Assembly (NCBI GenBank): GCA_025403435.1
Contig: CM046354.1
Coordinates: forward strand, 34,127,533 to 34,191,532
Reading direction: 5' to 3'
Source: Artocarpus heterophyllus
Taxonomy: Eukaryota; Streptophyta; Magnoliopsida; Rosales; Moraceae
DNA length: 64,000 bases
This document shows, one piece after another, positions 23,079-34,182 of this stretch. Both the position numbers and the translations under genes were made by a program. A model generated the notes under the pieces. The model saw only the letters and a list, made by a program, of their open reading frames with translations, did no database searches and was not told the origin of the DNA. The stretch's first letter is position 1, and every line of letters begins with the position of its first letter.

Positions 23079-25070
23079 TGTTAGACATGTATGCCCTAAG
23101 AAGTAAAATGTAATAAGTTTTTTGAGATATTTTTATCAATAAAGAATTTATTCATTGTTTATATACCAAATCTTGTCCTCATTACGTTCATATTTGTTGA
23201 ATGTATGTTAAGCAAACAATAGTCTGAGACTATTAGTCTCAACCTTTAAGAATTGGGCATATGATGGACAGATTATGTGGAAGACATGATTCTTAAGGTG
23301 ATGGTCTAAATCATAAGATTCGTAATCGAGGGAATAAATTTGGGCACTTATTCATGCAAAGATTGTTATGTTGTCTATATCCCTTTTGGGAGATGGTTTG
23401 TCTTGACCATCGGAGGTGGACTCCGTGAAGAGAAACATTGGCATGCTGTCATAGGTGACGATGTGTTGGATCGGGACATAAAGTGAATTGATTTGGATTA
23501 ATAATTCTATCACGACAAATCGATTCACTTTAGAAAATCATTTGTAATGTATCTTAATCCTGAGATAAATAGTGGGCATGTTGTCTTGGCTTGTGTCTTT
23601 TGATGTACCAAAGGGTGACACCCACATCTTAATAATGGTAGGCATGCCAGTACGTTGGAGGCATGACTCTTGATAGCATAGACTTATTGTTCATAGATAT
23701 GGAATCCATAGCTCCTCTTTAGGAGTAATGATATCCTCTTATATGCGTTATCCTTTAATTGGAAAACTGGAGCCCTCAACCATTTCAATACATAGATGTA
23801 ACCGAATGGTATACGATTTTTGGATAGTAAGTTTTTCGATGGTGAGATAATGGAACGTAAGATAAAAATAATCAGGAAGGTAAGACAGAACTTGTCCCTA
23901 AGCTGATTATGGATTATCATATGGGGATACAATACACTGTGATATGTCATGGAGACTTAGCTATATGGGCTTCGTAATTCTATGTAGTTCGAGAGTGCAG
24001 CTCCAAGCTTTTTGTGGAGTAGCGTTGAAGTTGATAATTATAAAATTTATATCTAGGATATTGGGTTTCATAATTATTGGGAGCTTGAACTATATAGGTC
24101 CATTTGGTCCCTTTTGCTAGCTCACAACATCCTGTAATGACACGGCGTGCTTTTCCAATAATTTGTGACTTATGTCGGATTTATCAGATTGGTTGAAATT
24201 TGGAAGAATCAAATAATTCATGTCCGTTTATCGGTTGAATTAGTTTTATGATAAAATTAATTTAAGATAAACTTGTTGAATTATTGGGATTGGATAATTC
24301 TTGTTTGTTTATAGGTTGATTTAATTTTGGATAAATGAGATCATGATAAACATTTAGAATTATTAAGAATTGATTTATTTTCTTAGAGATAATCTAGATA
24401 AAGTTTTTTTGATCAGATAACTTCTCTATTCGGTTATTTGAATTAAAATTGAGACTTTATCCTATAGATTCTCGCGTGGAAAATAAAAGATTTGCAGAGA
24501 TTTTTTTATGGGCAGTTCGGCCTGCCGATCAGGCTGTTCAGCCTGCCGATCATCGAAGGATAAGATTACACGTTTCCACACGGATCTTATCAGATATTGA
24601 TCTAAACTTGATTTTGTTTCAAATTTTTGAGACCTAATCTGATAAGGAATGACCCTAGGACCAACCTCTATAAATAGGGAGTAAGTCTTAAGAGTTACTC
24701 AGATCAGTTGAGAGATTAAGAGTGATACTCTATTGGTGGGCCTCTGAAAAACTCCCTGAGAGCTTTTGTTCACAAATCACGAACACTTGCTTTGGGTTCT
24801 CTCGATTGGTTGGAAGGAGAGTCACTTGGTGAAAGAGTTGTACGTGTGATCCCACACTCACTCTGGTAGTGGATAGAGAATAGCAAAGAATACTAGTTGG
24901 TTGAGGCTCTTCTAGAACGTTACTTCTCTTCACAGATTGCAAAAGTTCTTTGGCATACAAAGGTTAGTAAGATCTGGTTAATTTATGCATATAGCATGTC
25001 AAACTTGTGTTTTGGATAATAATCTGATGTAAAATTTTTTAAAATTCTGTTGCACACTTTTTTTCCAACA
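23079..25070 (+). repeat. 5' LTR of Copia-A3
   Basis: TGTTAGACATG...TTCCAACA, 1992 bp, paired with the LTR at 30249-32262. TATAAATA lies at 24669-24676. Two dyad motifs, TTCGGCCTGCCGAT (24516) and TTCAGCCTGCCGAT (24537), end 118 bases before it. A CTATATCCC-type segment and other blocks are shared with all Copia-A LTRs. No sense-strand gene. Confidence 0.95.
24516..24676 (+). promoter_or_regulatory. Promoter of Copia-A3 5' LTR
   Basis: Motif pair at 24516-24550 and TATA box at 24669-24676, same 118-base gap as in the solo LTR and the 3' LTR. A run GGGAGTAAGTCT follows the TATA box and is shared with other copies. Confidence 0.68.
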
Positions 25071-25072
25071 AT

Positions 25073-25083
25073 TGGTATCAGAG
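25073..25083 (+). promoter_or_regulatory. Primer-binding site of Copia-A3
   Basis: TGGTATCAGAG, complementary to the 3' end of initiator tRNA-Met, two bases after the LTR end. Confidence 0.9.
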
Positions 25084-26647
25084 TCATGGTTTTTACATAA
25101 ATTTACGAGTTTGTGATCATGTTATATGTATAAATTTTGTGATCTTAATCTCTCCTATGCTTGAATTTAATTTTATAGAGAGTTAGCACCTAGGTTTCTG
25201 AATATTTTATATGTTGTCATGGATTATGTGGTGAATGTTCATTAATTAATGATGGTTGACTAATACTTATTTAATTATTTATTAATTAATTAATTTATGC
25301 TGGTTATGGTTCCTTAGAGGTTAGAATGTGTATCTAAGTTTTTTCATGTAATTAGATGGCGGACAATCATCTCCATTTAGGAATTATTATTTATTTTAAA
25401 TTTGTAAGAATTTTACAATTAAATAATTATTCGGAGAAGATGGATTGAGAAGACGGATTTAGAAGTCGGATCTAAAAGAATGATGATGGAGCTCCAAGGT
25501 ATTTCTTGAGTCTCTAATTTTATGTTTTTGAATTGTTAAAAATAAAATTGATGAATTGCATTAAAAATTGTATTTTCTGGAATAGGAGATTTTTGCTCGA
25601 TCGGCATGCCAAACTCACCAATTCGGTAGGCCGATGGTCACAGATCGGCAGGCTAGATGTGAGGTTCAGCAGGCCATTAGTGGGGCAGAAATCAAAAGGG
25701 TCTAGCGGCAGGCCAAACTTTCAAGGATCGGCAGGCCGATCACCCAAATCGGCCTGTCGACCGAGAGGTGGAAAATTTCCAAAAAAGGTGTAGTTTTTCC
25801 AATGCAGTTTTAATTTTATTTTTGGGACAATTCTGGGAAACACTAAATTTGGATATGATCAAAAATATAAAGTATTCGATTGAAGACTTAAAGATGGGCA
25901 TTACACGAAGAAGGATACAACTTGAGGATTCAAGGATGAAGAATCAAAAATATGTCTCGATTATTCTCTTGTAGTCTTAGTTTTCTATTCTCTAGGGTGG
26001 AGCCATAATATTACGGTTATTTATTATTTTGCTTGTGGCTTTGCTTGATTGCTTTAGTTGTTTGCATTATAATATGATTTGCCATGTATATTGATAACAT
26101 GTCATATAGAATAGGGAGTGCCGCTCATATTTAAATTGGTCATGCATATTCTTAAAATAGAACCTTGATTTAAAAAGATTGAGTGGGAGAAGGTTTTTGA
26201 AAAGAGAACCTAAGACCTCCATCGTTGGTCCATAGGCAGAACATGGTGGTCCCAACCCCTAGGAAGGGATTTCTATCATGTACTAGATTGGATCTCTAAG
26301 AGGATAAGGCATTTTAGCATGATTTATGGTTGCACACCCCTGGGTGGTGATTATAAATCATGGATAAAATATTAAAACGATGGTTATACACTCACGTTAA
26401 TTTTATTATTATCCTCACCTAGGAGCTTTGTTAATAAAATTAATAGCCAAAGAAATGATTATTTTGGCATGACTCCCCTAGGAGCATGTTAAATTCTGAG
26501 TTAGGAATTATCGTTGTAAGGTTGTGACATTTTCAAGGTTTTGACACATAAACACATTTGCATGTTTTTACATGATTATGTATCTTACTAAATTATTATG
26601 ATATGTTTGCTTATGTTTGGTATATGATTCTTTATTGTAGATTAAAA
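25084..26647 (+). other. Copia-A3 leader
   Basis: Non-coding, AT-rich leader of about 1.6 kb with one GC-rich island, the dyad cluster at 25600-25762. Motif copies there include ATCGGCAGGCCGAT, in the AG orientation, opposite to the LTR cluster. A short ORF across the island is a by-product of its base composition. Confidence 0.75.
25600..25762 (+). promoter_or_regulatory. GGC dyad cluster in Copia-A3 leader
   Basis: Seven or eight copies from ATCGGCATGCCAAA (25600) to TCGGCCTGTCGACC (25749), most in the AG form. Equivalent clusters are at 11505-11643 (A1) and 51015-51222 (A2), so it is an original part of the family. Confidence 0.6.
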
Positions 26648-27531
26648 ATGTCTAAAAATGCTTTATCATTGATACTTGACAAAAACCTACTAACCAGTGA
26701 GAACTATAATGATTGGAAACTAAACCTAGATATCTTCCTATCCTTTGAGAAACTAAAATATGTACTGATAACCCCTTGTCCTCCCAAGCCTACAAGAGAC
26801 TCAACTAATGAACAATTCTAAGCATATGATTGCTGGAAAGATGCTAATGATCAAGCCCGTTGCTATGTTATGGCTAGCATGAATAATGTGTTGCAGGCTC
26901 AACATCAGGATTATGAGACTACGAAGCAGATCTTGGATAATCTTGAGCATATGTTTGGAGGCCAAGCCATAACAAAGCGGCAAGGGACAATTTAGAAACA
27001 TCTAAACTGTAGATAGAGACCGAGGACATCTGTAAAGGAGCATATAATGTTGGTCATGAGTAACCTCGTTGAGGCTCAAACTAATGGAGCCGACATCGAT
27101 GTTGAAACTTTGATGACTATGGTCTTTAAGACTCTATCTAATGAATTTATTCTATTTAGAGCTATATTTAATTTAAGCAATACACGGGATATCACCTTGA
27201 CAGAACTGATGAAATGGTTACAGAGTTTGAACTGCTGATCAGGGAGTCTCCTGTGGGTGGTTAGGCCAACATAGTAGCCGCTTCTAGTTCCAATTCCAAC
27301 TCTGGGAATGAAAAGAAGCAACGGGCCAAGAACAGGAAGTCTCCTATTACTGCTAGCACCAAGAGCAAGAAGAAGAAGATGAAGAACCCGAAGAAGCTTA
27401 AGTGCTTCTTCTGTGGAAAGGTCGGGCATATCAAGAAGCATTATAAGGACTTCCCTTCCAAAGGAGGTAGGTGTGATCTTCTATACTTAGAAACTTATTT
27501 GGTTGAGGAATCTAGTGACATTTGGTTAAGG
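26648..27531 (+). pseudogene. gag: gag of Copia-A3
   Basis: ATG at 26648 (MSKNALSLILDKNLLTSENYND). Gag capsid-like blocks follow (YDCWKDANDQARCYVMASMNN, LDNLEHMFGG) with stops at about 26818 and 26992. The zinc knuckle near 27409-27450 reads CFFCGKVGHIKKHY, so its last Cys is changed to Tyr. A Lys-rich AAG tract precedes it, as in other copies. It ends at a deletion near 27531 that removes the protease. Confidence 0.88.
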
Positions 27532-30210
27532 AATCGTCAATAAAAGACTTAAAACTTCTCACTCTAATAAGACTTATCTTTGGCATTTGCGCCTTGGTCA
27601 TGTTAACCTGAATAGGATTCAAAGGTTGGTAAGGGATGGAACTTTAAGCCACTTAAAGGTGGAATCTATACATTAATGTGAATCTTGTTTGGAGGGTAAA
27701 ATCACCAAAAGACCATTTGGCTCTAAGGACAATAGGGCCGAAGGGGTTCTAGAACTTGTGCATAGTGATGTTTGCAGACCGATGAACATCCAGGCACGAG
27801 GAGGGTATGAGTACTTCATCACTTTTATTGATGATTACTCAAGATATGCGTATGTGTACCTAATGCACCACAAAAGCGAAACTTTTGACAAGTTCAAGGA
27901 GTTTCAGGCTGAAGTGGAAAAGCGATTGGGTAGACCTATAAAGGCACTTTGATCCGATCAAGTTGGCGAATACCTTTCTAATGAGTTCTTGGGACACTTA
28001 TTAGAGAATGGGATTTTATCCCATTTGACTACGCCAGGCACACCGTAGTAGAATGGCGTAGCAGAAAGAAGAAATAGGACTTTGTTAGACATGGTTAGGT
28101 CCATGATGAGTTATTCATCATTACGTTTATCCTTTTGGGGATGTGCACTACAAACCGCATGTTATCTTTTGAACAATGTGCCTTCAAAATCAGTTCCTAA
28201 AACTCCTCACGAGTTGTGGACAGGTAGGAAGACATCCTTAAACCATATTCGCATATGGGGATGTTTGGCTCATGTCCTGTTTAAGGATCTGAATAGGTTG
28301 GAAGCATGTTTGGAAGTTTACGTGTTTGTAGGATATCCAAAAGGGACTAAAGGGGGTTATTTTTATAACCCAAAGGAAAATAAAGTCATGGTTTCAACTA
28401 ATGCAAGTTTCCTTGAGGAAAGTTACGTGGATGACTTTAAACCTCAAAGCAAAGTGGTGCTTGAGGAGTTAAGGAGTGATCTGATCACTCCAGGGGTTCT
28501 GAATGAAACCGTTCCGATCAGTGTAGAAAAACTAAACAAACCTAAACAATAACGTCAAGGGTTTCGGCATAGTGGGAGGATCGGGTGACAACCTGAGAGG
28601 TATATGTTCAATGGGGAGGTCTTCTAGGCTGAACCGGATGAACATGGTAGGGATCCTTATACTTACGTAGAAGATATGGAGAATGTTGATTCAAAACTCT
28701 AGACAGAGGTCATGAACATAGAGATGGAGTCTGTGGAGAATAATCAGGTCTAGGAGCTTGTGGATCTACCTGGAGGGGTAAAACCCATAGGGTTTAAGTG
28801 GATCTACAAGAGGAAATGAGGAGTGGATGAAAAGGTCAAAACGTTTAAGTCTAGACTGGTAGCTAAGGGTTATACGCAAAAGGAAGAAATCGATTATGGG
28901 GAAACCTTTTCGCCTGTAGCCATGCTTAAGTCAATCCAGATTCCCTTAACCATAGTTGTCGCTCTTGATTATGAGATTTGACAAATGGATAGCAAGACGG
29001 CTTTTTTGAATGGCTATCTTGATGAGTCCATTTATATGGTACAACCAGACGATTTCAAGGTCGTGGGTCAAGAGGGTAAGGTTTGTAAGCTGCTAAAGTC
29101 AATTTATGGACTTAAGTAGGCTTCCCATTCTTGGAACATAAGATTTAATCAGGTGATCAAGACTTATGGGTTCTCACAAAATGTGGATGAGCCATGTGTG
29201 TATATAAACACATTAAAGATGGAAAGGTGGTTTTTCTACTGCTCTATGTAGATGACATTCTGCTAATTGGCAATGATGTTGGGCCATTGTCATTTGTCAA
29301 ATTATGGTTGACCAAGTAGTTTGACATGAAGGACTTGGGCGAGGCTAATTTTGTTCTCGGTATCCAGATCTTTCGGTATAGGAAGAACAAAATGATAGCT
29401 TTGTCACAAGCCGGCTACATAGATAAAATTCTCAGGAGGTTTGTGATGTAGGATTCTAAGAATGGTGGGCAACCATCTAGGTTTGGAATTACTCATTCTA
29501 AGAAGGACTCTCCAAAGTCTTATAAAAAAAGAGAATACATGAAGAAGGTGCCTTATGTTTGGGTAGTGGGTAGTCTTATGTATGTCATGCTTTGTACACA
29601 ACCAGATATTAGTTATATGGTTGGGATTGTAAGTCAATTTCAAGCAAATCCAGGACCGAACCCTTGGGTTGCGGTAAAGCATATTTTCAAGTACTTGTGA
29701 AGGAGTTGAGGATCTGTGCTTGTATATTCGGGTGAGGACCTGACTCCTCTAGGATATACTGACTTGGATTTTCAATCCTGTCTGGATTCTAGGAAATCGA
29801 CTTCGGGTTTTGTGTTTACTCTAGGTAGCGGTGCCATCAGTTGGAGAAGTGCTAAGCAAGATTGCACTTTGAATTAAACGATGGAGGCCGAGTATGTGGC
29901 AGCTAGTGATGCTTTGAAAGAAGCAGTGTGGCTCCATAAGTTCCTTGGGGATCTTAAGGTAGTTCCTGGTATGAATAAGGCAGTATCACTGTACTGTGAT
30001 AACAGTACAGCAGTAGCTAATGCTAAGAAACCAAGATTTCACAAGAAGAGTAAACATATTGATCAGAAGTATCATGTGATAAAGGACTTTATTGAGGGCG
30101 GGCATGTTACGGTGTGCAAGATCGCATCAGAGAATAATTTAGTTGATCCATTTATGAAGACACTTATAGGGAGAGTCTTTGAGAGGCATGTGGAAGCTAT
30201 AGGGATGTGA
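27532..30210 (+). pseudogene. pol: pol of Copia-A3 lacking most of the protease
   Basis: The frame resumes with KTSHSNKTYLWHLRLGHVN (GAG-pre-integrase). Integrase 27680-28550 keeps HSDVCRP, the SDQVGEY region and a Glu in [10 protein letters not shown] keeps an intact YVDD at 29245-29256. RNase H ends with EAEYVAASDALKEAVW, LYCDNS and KHIDQKYHVIKDFIEGGHV and stops at 30208-30210. At least ten in-frame stops (mostly TAG and TGA) and a frameshift near 29195 break it. About 400 bases, including the protease, are missing at the start. Confidence 0.92.
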
Positions 30211-30237
30211 GATTTGTCATATTTACTCTCTTAGTTT

Positions 30238-30248
30238 AAGTGGGAGAT
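30238..30248 (+). promoter_or_regulatory. Polypurine tract of Copia-A3
   Basis: AAGTGGGAGAT immediately precedes the 3' LTR start TGTCAGACATG. This is where plus-strand DNA synthesis would be primed. Confidence 0.85.
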
Positions 30249-32262
30249 TGTCAGACATGTATGCCCAAAGAAGTAAAAATGTAATAAGTTTTTGGAAAAA
30301 TTCTTATCAATAAAGAATTTATTCATGATTTATATACCAAATCTTGTCCTTTTTATGTTCATATTTGTTGAATGTATGTTAAGCAAACAATAGTCTGAGA
30401 CTGTCAGTCTAAACCTTTAAGAATTGGGCATATGATGGATAGATTATGCAGAAGACACGATTCTTAAGGTGATGGTCTAAAACATAAGATCCGCAATCAA
30501 GGGAATAAAGTTGGGCACTTTATTCATGCAAAGATTGTTATGTTGTCTATATCCCTTTTGGGAGATGGTTTGTCTTGACCATCAGAGGTAGACTACGTGA
30601 ATAGAAGCATTGGCACGTTGTCATAGGTGACGATGTATTGGATTGGGACATGAAGTGAATTGATTTGGATTAATAATTCTGTCTCGATAAATCGATTCAA
30701 TTTAGACAATCATTTGTAATGTATCTTAATCCTGAGATGAATAGCGGGCCTGTTGTCTTGGCTTATGTCTTTTGATGTACCAAAGGGTGACACCCACATC
30801 TTAATAGTGGTATGCATGCCGGTACGTTGGAGGCATGACTCTTGATAGTGTAGACTTATTATTCATAGATATGGAATCCATAGCTCCTCTTTAGGAGTAA
30901 TCATATCCTCTTATATGTGTTATCTTGCAATTGAAAAACTAGAGCGCTCAACCATTTGGATAAATAGGTGTAACCAAATGGTATACTGTTTTTGGATAGT
31001 AAGTTTTCCGATGGTGAGATAATGGAACGTAAGCTAAAAATAATCGAAAAGGTAAGACAAAACTTGTCCTTAAGCCGATTATGGATTATCATATGGGGAT
31101 ACAATACACTGTGATATGTCATGGAGACTTAGCTATACGGGCTTCGTAATTCTATGTAATTTGAGAGTGCAACTCTAAGCTTTTAGTGGAATAGCGTTAT
31201 AGTTGATAATTATGAAATGTATATTTGGGATATTGGGTTTCATAATTATCGGGAGCTTGAACTATATAGGTCCATTTGGTCCCTTTTGCTAGCTCACAAC
31301 ATCCTATAACGATACGGTGTGCTTTTCCAATAATTGATGACTTATGTCAGATTTATCAGATTGGTTGAAATTTAAAAGAATCAAATAATTCATGTTCGTT
31401 TATCTGTTGAATTAATTTTGTGATAAAATTAATTTAAGATAAACTTGTTGAATTATTGGGATCGGATATTTCTTGTCTGTTTATCAATTAATTTAATTTT
31501 GGATAAATTAGATCATGATAAACTTGTAGAATTATTGGGAATTGATTTATTTTCCTAGAGATAATCTAGATAAAGTTGCTTTTATCAGATAACTTCTCTA
31601 TTAGGTTATTTGAATTAAAACTGAGACTTTATCCTATAGATTCTCGGGTGGAAAATAAAAGAGTTGCGGAGATTTTTTTATCAACAGTTTAGCCTGCCGA
31701 TCCACGTGTTTGGCCTACTGACGGGGCCTGTTCGGGCTACCGATGAGCGAAGGATAAGATTACGTGTTTCCACGTGGATCTTATCAGATATTGATCCAAA
31801 CTTGATTCTGTTTCAAATTTTTGAGACCTATTCTGATAAGGAATAACCCTAGGACTGACCTCTATAAATAGGGGGTAAGTCTTAAGAGTTACTCAGATCA
31901 GTTGAGAGATTAAGAGTGATACTCTATTGGTAAGCATTTAAAAAACTCCTTGAGAGCTTTTGTTCACAAATCATGAACACTTGCTTTGGGTTCTCTCGAT
32001 TGGTTGGAAGGAGAGTCACTTGGTGGAAGAGCTGTATGTGAGCCCATACTCACTCTGGTCGTGAATAGAGAATAGCAAAGAATACCAGTTGGTTGAAGCT
32101 CTTCTGGAACGTTACTTCTCTTCATGGATTGTAGAAATTCTTCGGCATAAAAAGATTAGTAAGATCTGGTTAATTTATGCATATAGCATGTCAAACTTGT
32201 GTTTTGAAAAATACTCTGATGTAAAATTTTTTAAAATTTCGCTGTGCACTCTTTTTCCAACA
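30249..32262 (+). repeat. 3' LTR of Copia-A3
   Basis: TGTCAGACATG...TTTTTCCAACA, 2014 bp, collinear with 23079-25070. Dyad motifs lie at 31688, 31709 and 31731, ending 118 bases before TATAAATA (31863-31870). It is followed by the right target copy and the resumed Copia-B gag frame. Confidence 0.95.
31688..31870 (+). promoter_or_regulatory. Promoter of Copia-A3 3' LTR
   Basis: TTTAGCCTGCCGAT (31688), TTTGGCCTACTGAC (31709), TTCGGGCTACCGAT (31731), then TATAAATA at 31863. Transcription from here would read into the gag ORF of Copia-B 400 bases downstream. Confidence 0.65.
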
Positions 32263-32267
32263 TGGCC

Positions 32268-33478
32268 ATCTCAAGGAAATGTTCCAAGAGAAAGCTAGAA
32301 TTGAGAGGTTTGCCACCTTAAAGGCATTACTCTCGTGCGAGTTGACTGCTGGTGGTTCAGTGAGTCCTCATGTTCTGAAGATGAAGAGTCATCTTCATCA
32401 TTTGCAAAAACTTGGTCTTGAGATTAGCCAAGAGTTGGCTATTGACGTCATTCTCCAATATTTGCCAGATGCTTATGATGGGTTCGTTATGAACTACAAC
32501 ATGCATAATGTGGAGAAGACTGTTTCTGAGTTGCGTGGGATGCTTAAGACTGTTGAACAGAACCTCAAGAATACCAAAGTTCTTCTAATGGTTAATAAAG
32601 GGAAAGGTATAAAAAGGAAAGGAAAGGGTAAGAGCAAGAATAAGGCTCCCAAGGACTTTAAGAAGCCCAAGCCTAACTCCAATCCCAATTCTAATCCTAA
32701 GGCTAAACCACCAAAGGAGGGAGTATGCTTTTTCTGCAATGAGCCTAGTCATTGGAAAAGAAACTGCAAGCTCTATTTGGATGATCTAAAGAAGAAGAGT
32801 AGTGTGACTATGCCTTTTGGTATTTATGTTATAGAAGTCAATTTGTCTACTTCTAATTCCTGGGTATTAGATACTGGATCTGGATCTTACATTTGTACTA
32901 ATGTGCACGGCCGTAAGAGGAGTAGAATCTTGGCTAAAGGCAAAGTGGACCTACGAATTGGAAATGAAGCAAGAGTTGTTGCTTTAGCTGTAGGAACATA
33001 TGAGTTAACTTTGCCTAATGGACTTGTTTTAAGTTTAGAAAATTGTTATTATGCACCTGCTATGAGTAGGAATATTATTTCTATTTCTTGTTTGGACAAA
33101 GAAGGTTTTGAGTTTATTATTAAGAATAATAAATGCTCCATTTACCGTGATAACATTTTCTATGGATATGCTCCACGAATGAATGGTCTTTATGTTCTAA
33201 ACATTGAAAACACAAATGAAAAGTCCATCTATAATGTTAATACAAAGAAGCTTAAATCTAAAGATTTAAACCCTATCTATCTTTGGCACTATCGTTTGGG
33301 CCATATAAATGAGAAATGCGTTTCAAAATTCCATCAACATGGGCTTTTGAATTCATTTGATTTTGAATCATTTGAAGTATGTGAGTCATGTTTATTAGGC
33401 AAAATGACTAAGACATTTTTTACTGGACATATTGAAAGGGCTAATGACTTGTACATTCTGATGTATGTGGACCATTAA
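32268..33478 (+). pseudogene. gag: Copia-B gag C-terminal part, protease and GAG-pre-integrase
   Basis: A 399-codon uninterrupted frame from 32279, joined in frame to the gag start before Copia-A3. Order: capsid segment; Lys- and Pro-rich linker; zinc knuckle CFFCNEPSHWKRNC (32726-32767, intact); protease with DTG at 32870-32878 (VLDTGSGSYICTNVHG); then GAG-pre-integrase (WHYRLGHINEK, CESCLLGKMTKTFF). It ends at a frameshift near 33445 inside DLYILMYVDH, where integrase should continue. It is the longest intact coding stretch among the copia elements here apart from the SIRE pol pieces. Confidence 0.92.
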
Positions 33479-34182
33479 GTTCCATTGCTAGAGGAGGTTT
33501 TCAGTACTTCATTACTTTCACAGATGATTTCAATAGACATGGCTATGTCTAGCTAATGAAACAAAAATATGAATCTTTTGAAAAGTTCAAACTTTTCAAA
33601 AATGAAGTACAAAATCAACTTGGTAAAAGTATTAAAGCACTTTGATCAGTTCAAGGTGGTGAATATCTAAACCAAGAATTCATTGATCATCTTAGAGATT
33701 TTGGGATAGTCCCACAATTAACTCCACCAGGAACACCACAATGGAATAGTGTGTCTGAACGAAGAAATCAAACTTTATTGGATATGGTTCGATCTATGAT
33801 GAGTCAGTCAAATCTTCCAATATCCTTTTGGGGATATGCTTTGGAAACTGCTATGTTCATACTGAACAGAGTTCCATCAAAGGTGGTTCAAAAGAAACCA
33901 TATGAGATGTGGACCAGGAAGTCATCTAGTTTGTCTTTTCTTAAGATTTGGGAATGTGAGGCTTATGTGAAGTGTCAAATTTTAGATAAATTGGCACCCA
34001 AATCAGAAAAATGCCTTTTTGTGGGATATCTTAAAGAAACTAAAGGATATTACTTCTACAATAGTTCTGAGAACAAAGTGTTTGTTGCTCGAAATGGTGT
34101 CCTTTTAGAAAGAGAATTCATTTCTAATGGAACCAGTGGGAGTAAAGTTCAACTTGAAGAAATTCAAGAACCACAAAAATAG
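33479..34182 (+). pseudogene. pol: Copia-B integrase
   Basis: Integrase core continuing after the frameshift: FQYFITFTDDFNRHGYV, then a TAG at 33550-33552, and a TGA where the second Asp region should start, leaving SVQGGEY. The C-terminal half is open from 33751 ([20 protein letters not shown]... SKVQLEEIQE) with the Glu conserved, and ends at a TAG at 34180. Not functional. Confidence 0.88.

Larger units (their letters stand above)
23079..32262 (+). mobile_element. Copia-A3, full-length nested Ty1/copia element
   Basis: Full-structure Copia-A element: 5' LTR 23079-25070, primer-binding site, leader, gag, pol, polypurine tract, 3' LTR 30249-32262. The target copies AGGCG (23074-23078) and TGGCC (32263-32267) each differ by one base from AGGCC, the sequence demanded by the interrupted Copia-B gag. 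Internal genes are broken and most of the protease is deleted. It is the innermost, hence latest, insertion of the A1 > A2 > B > A3 nest. Confidence 0.95.

Noticed and set aside
25533..25793. 86-codon ORF in the Copia-A3 leader
   Set aside because: Covers the dyad motif cluster; equivalent leaders in A1 and A2 do not keep it open.
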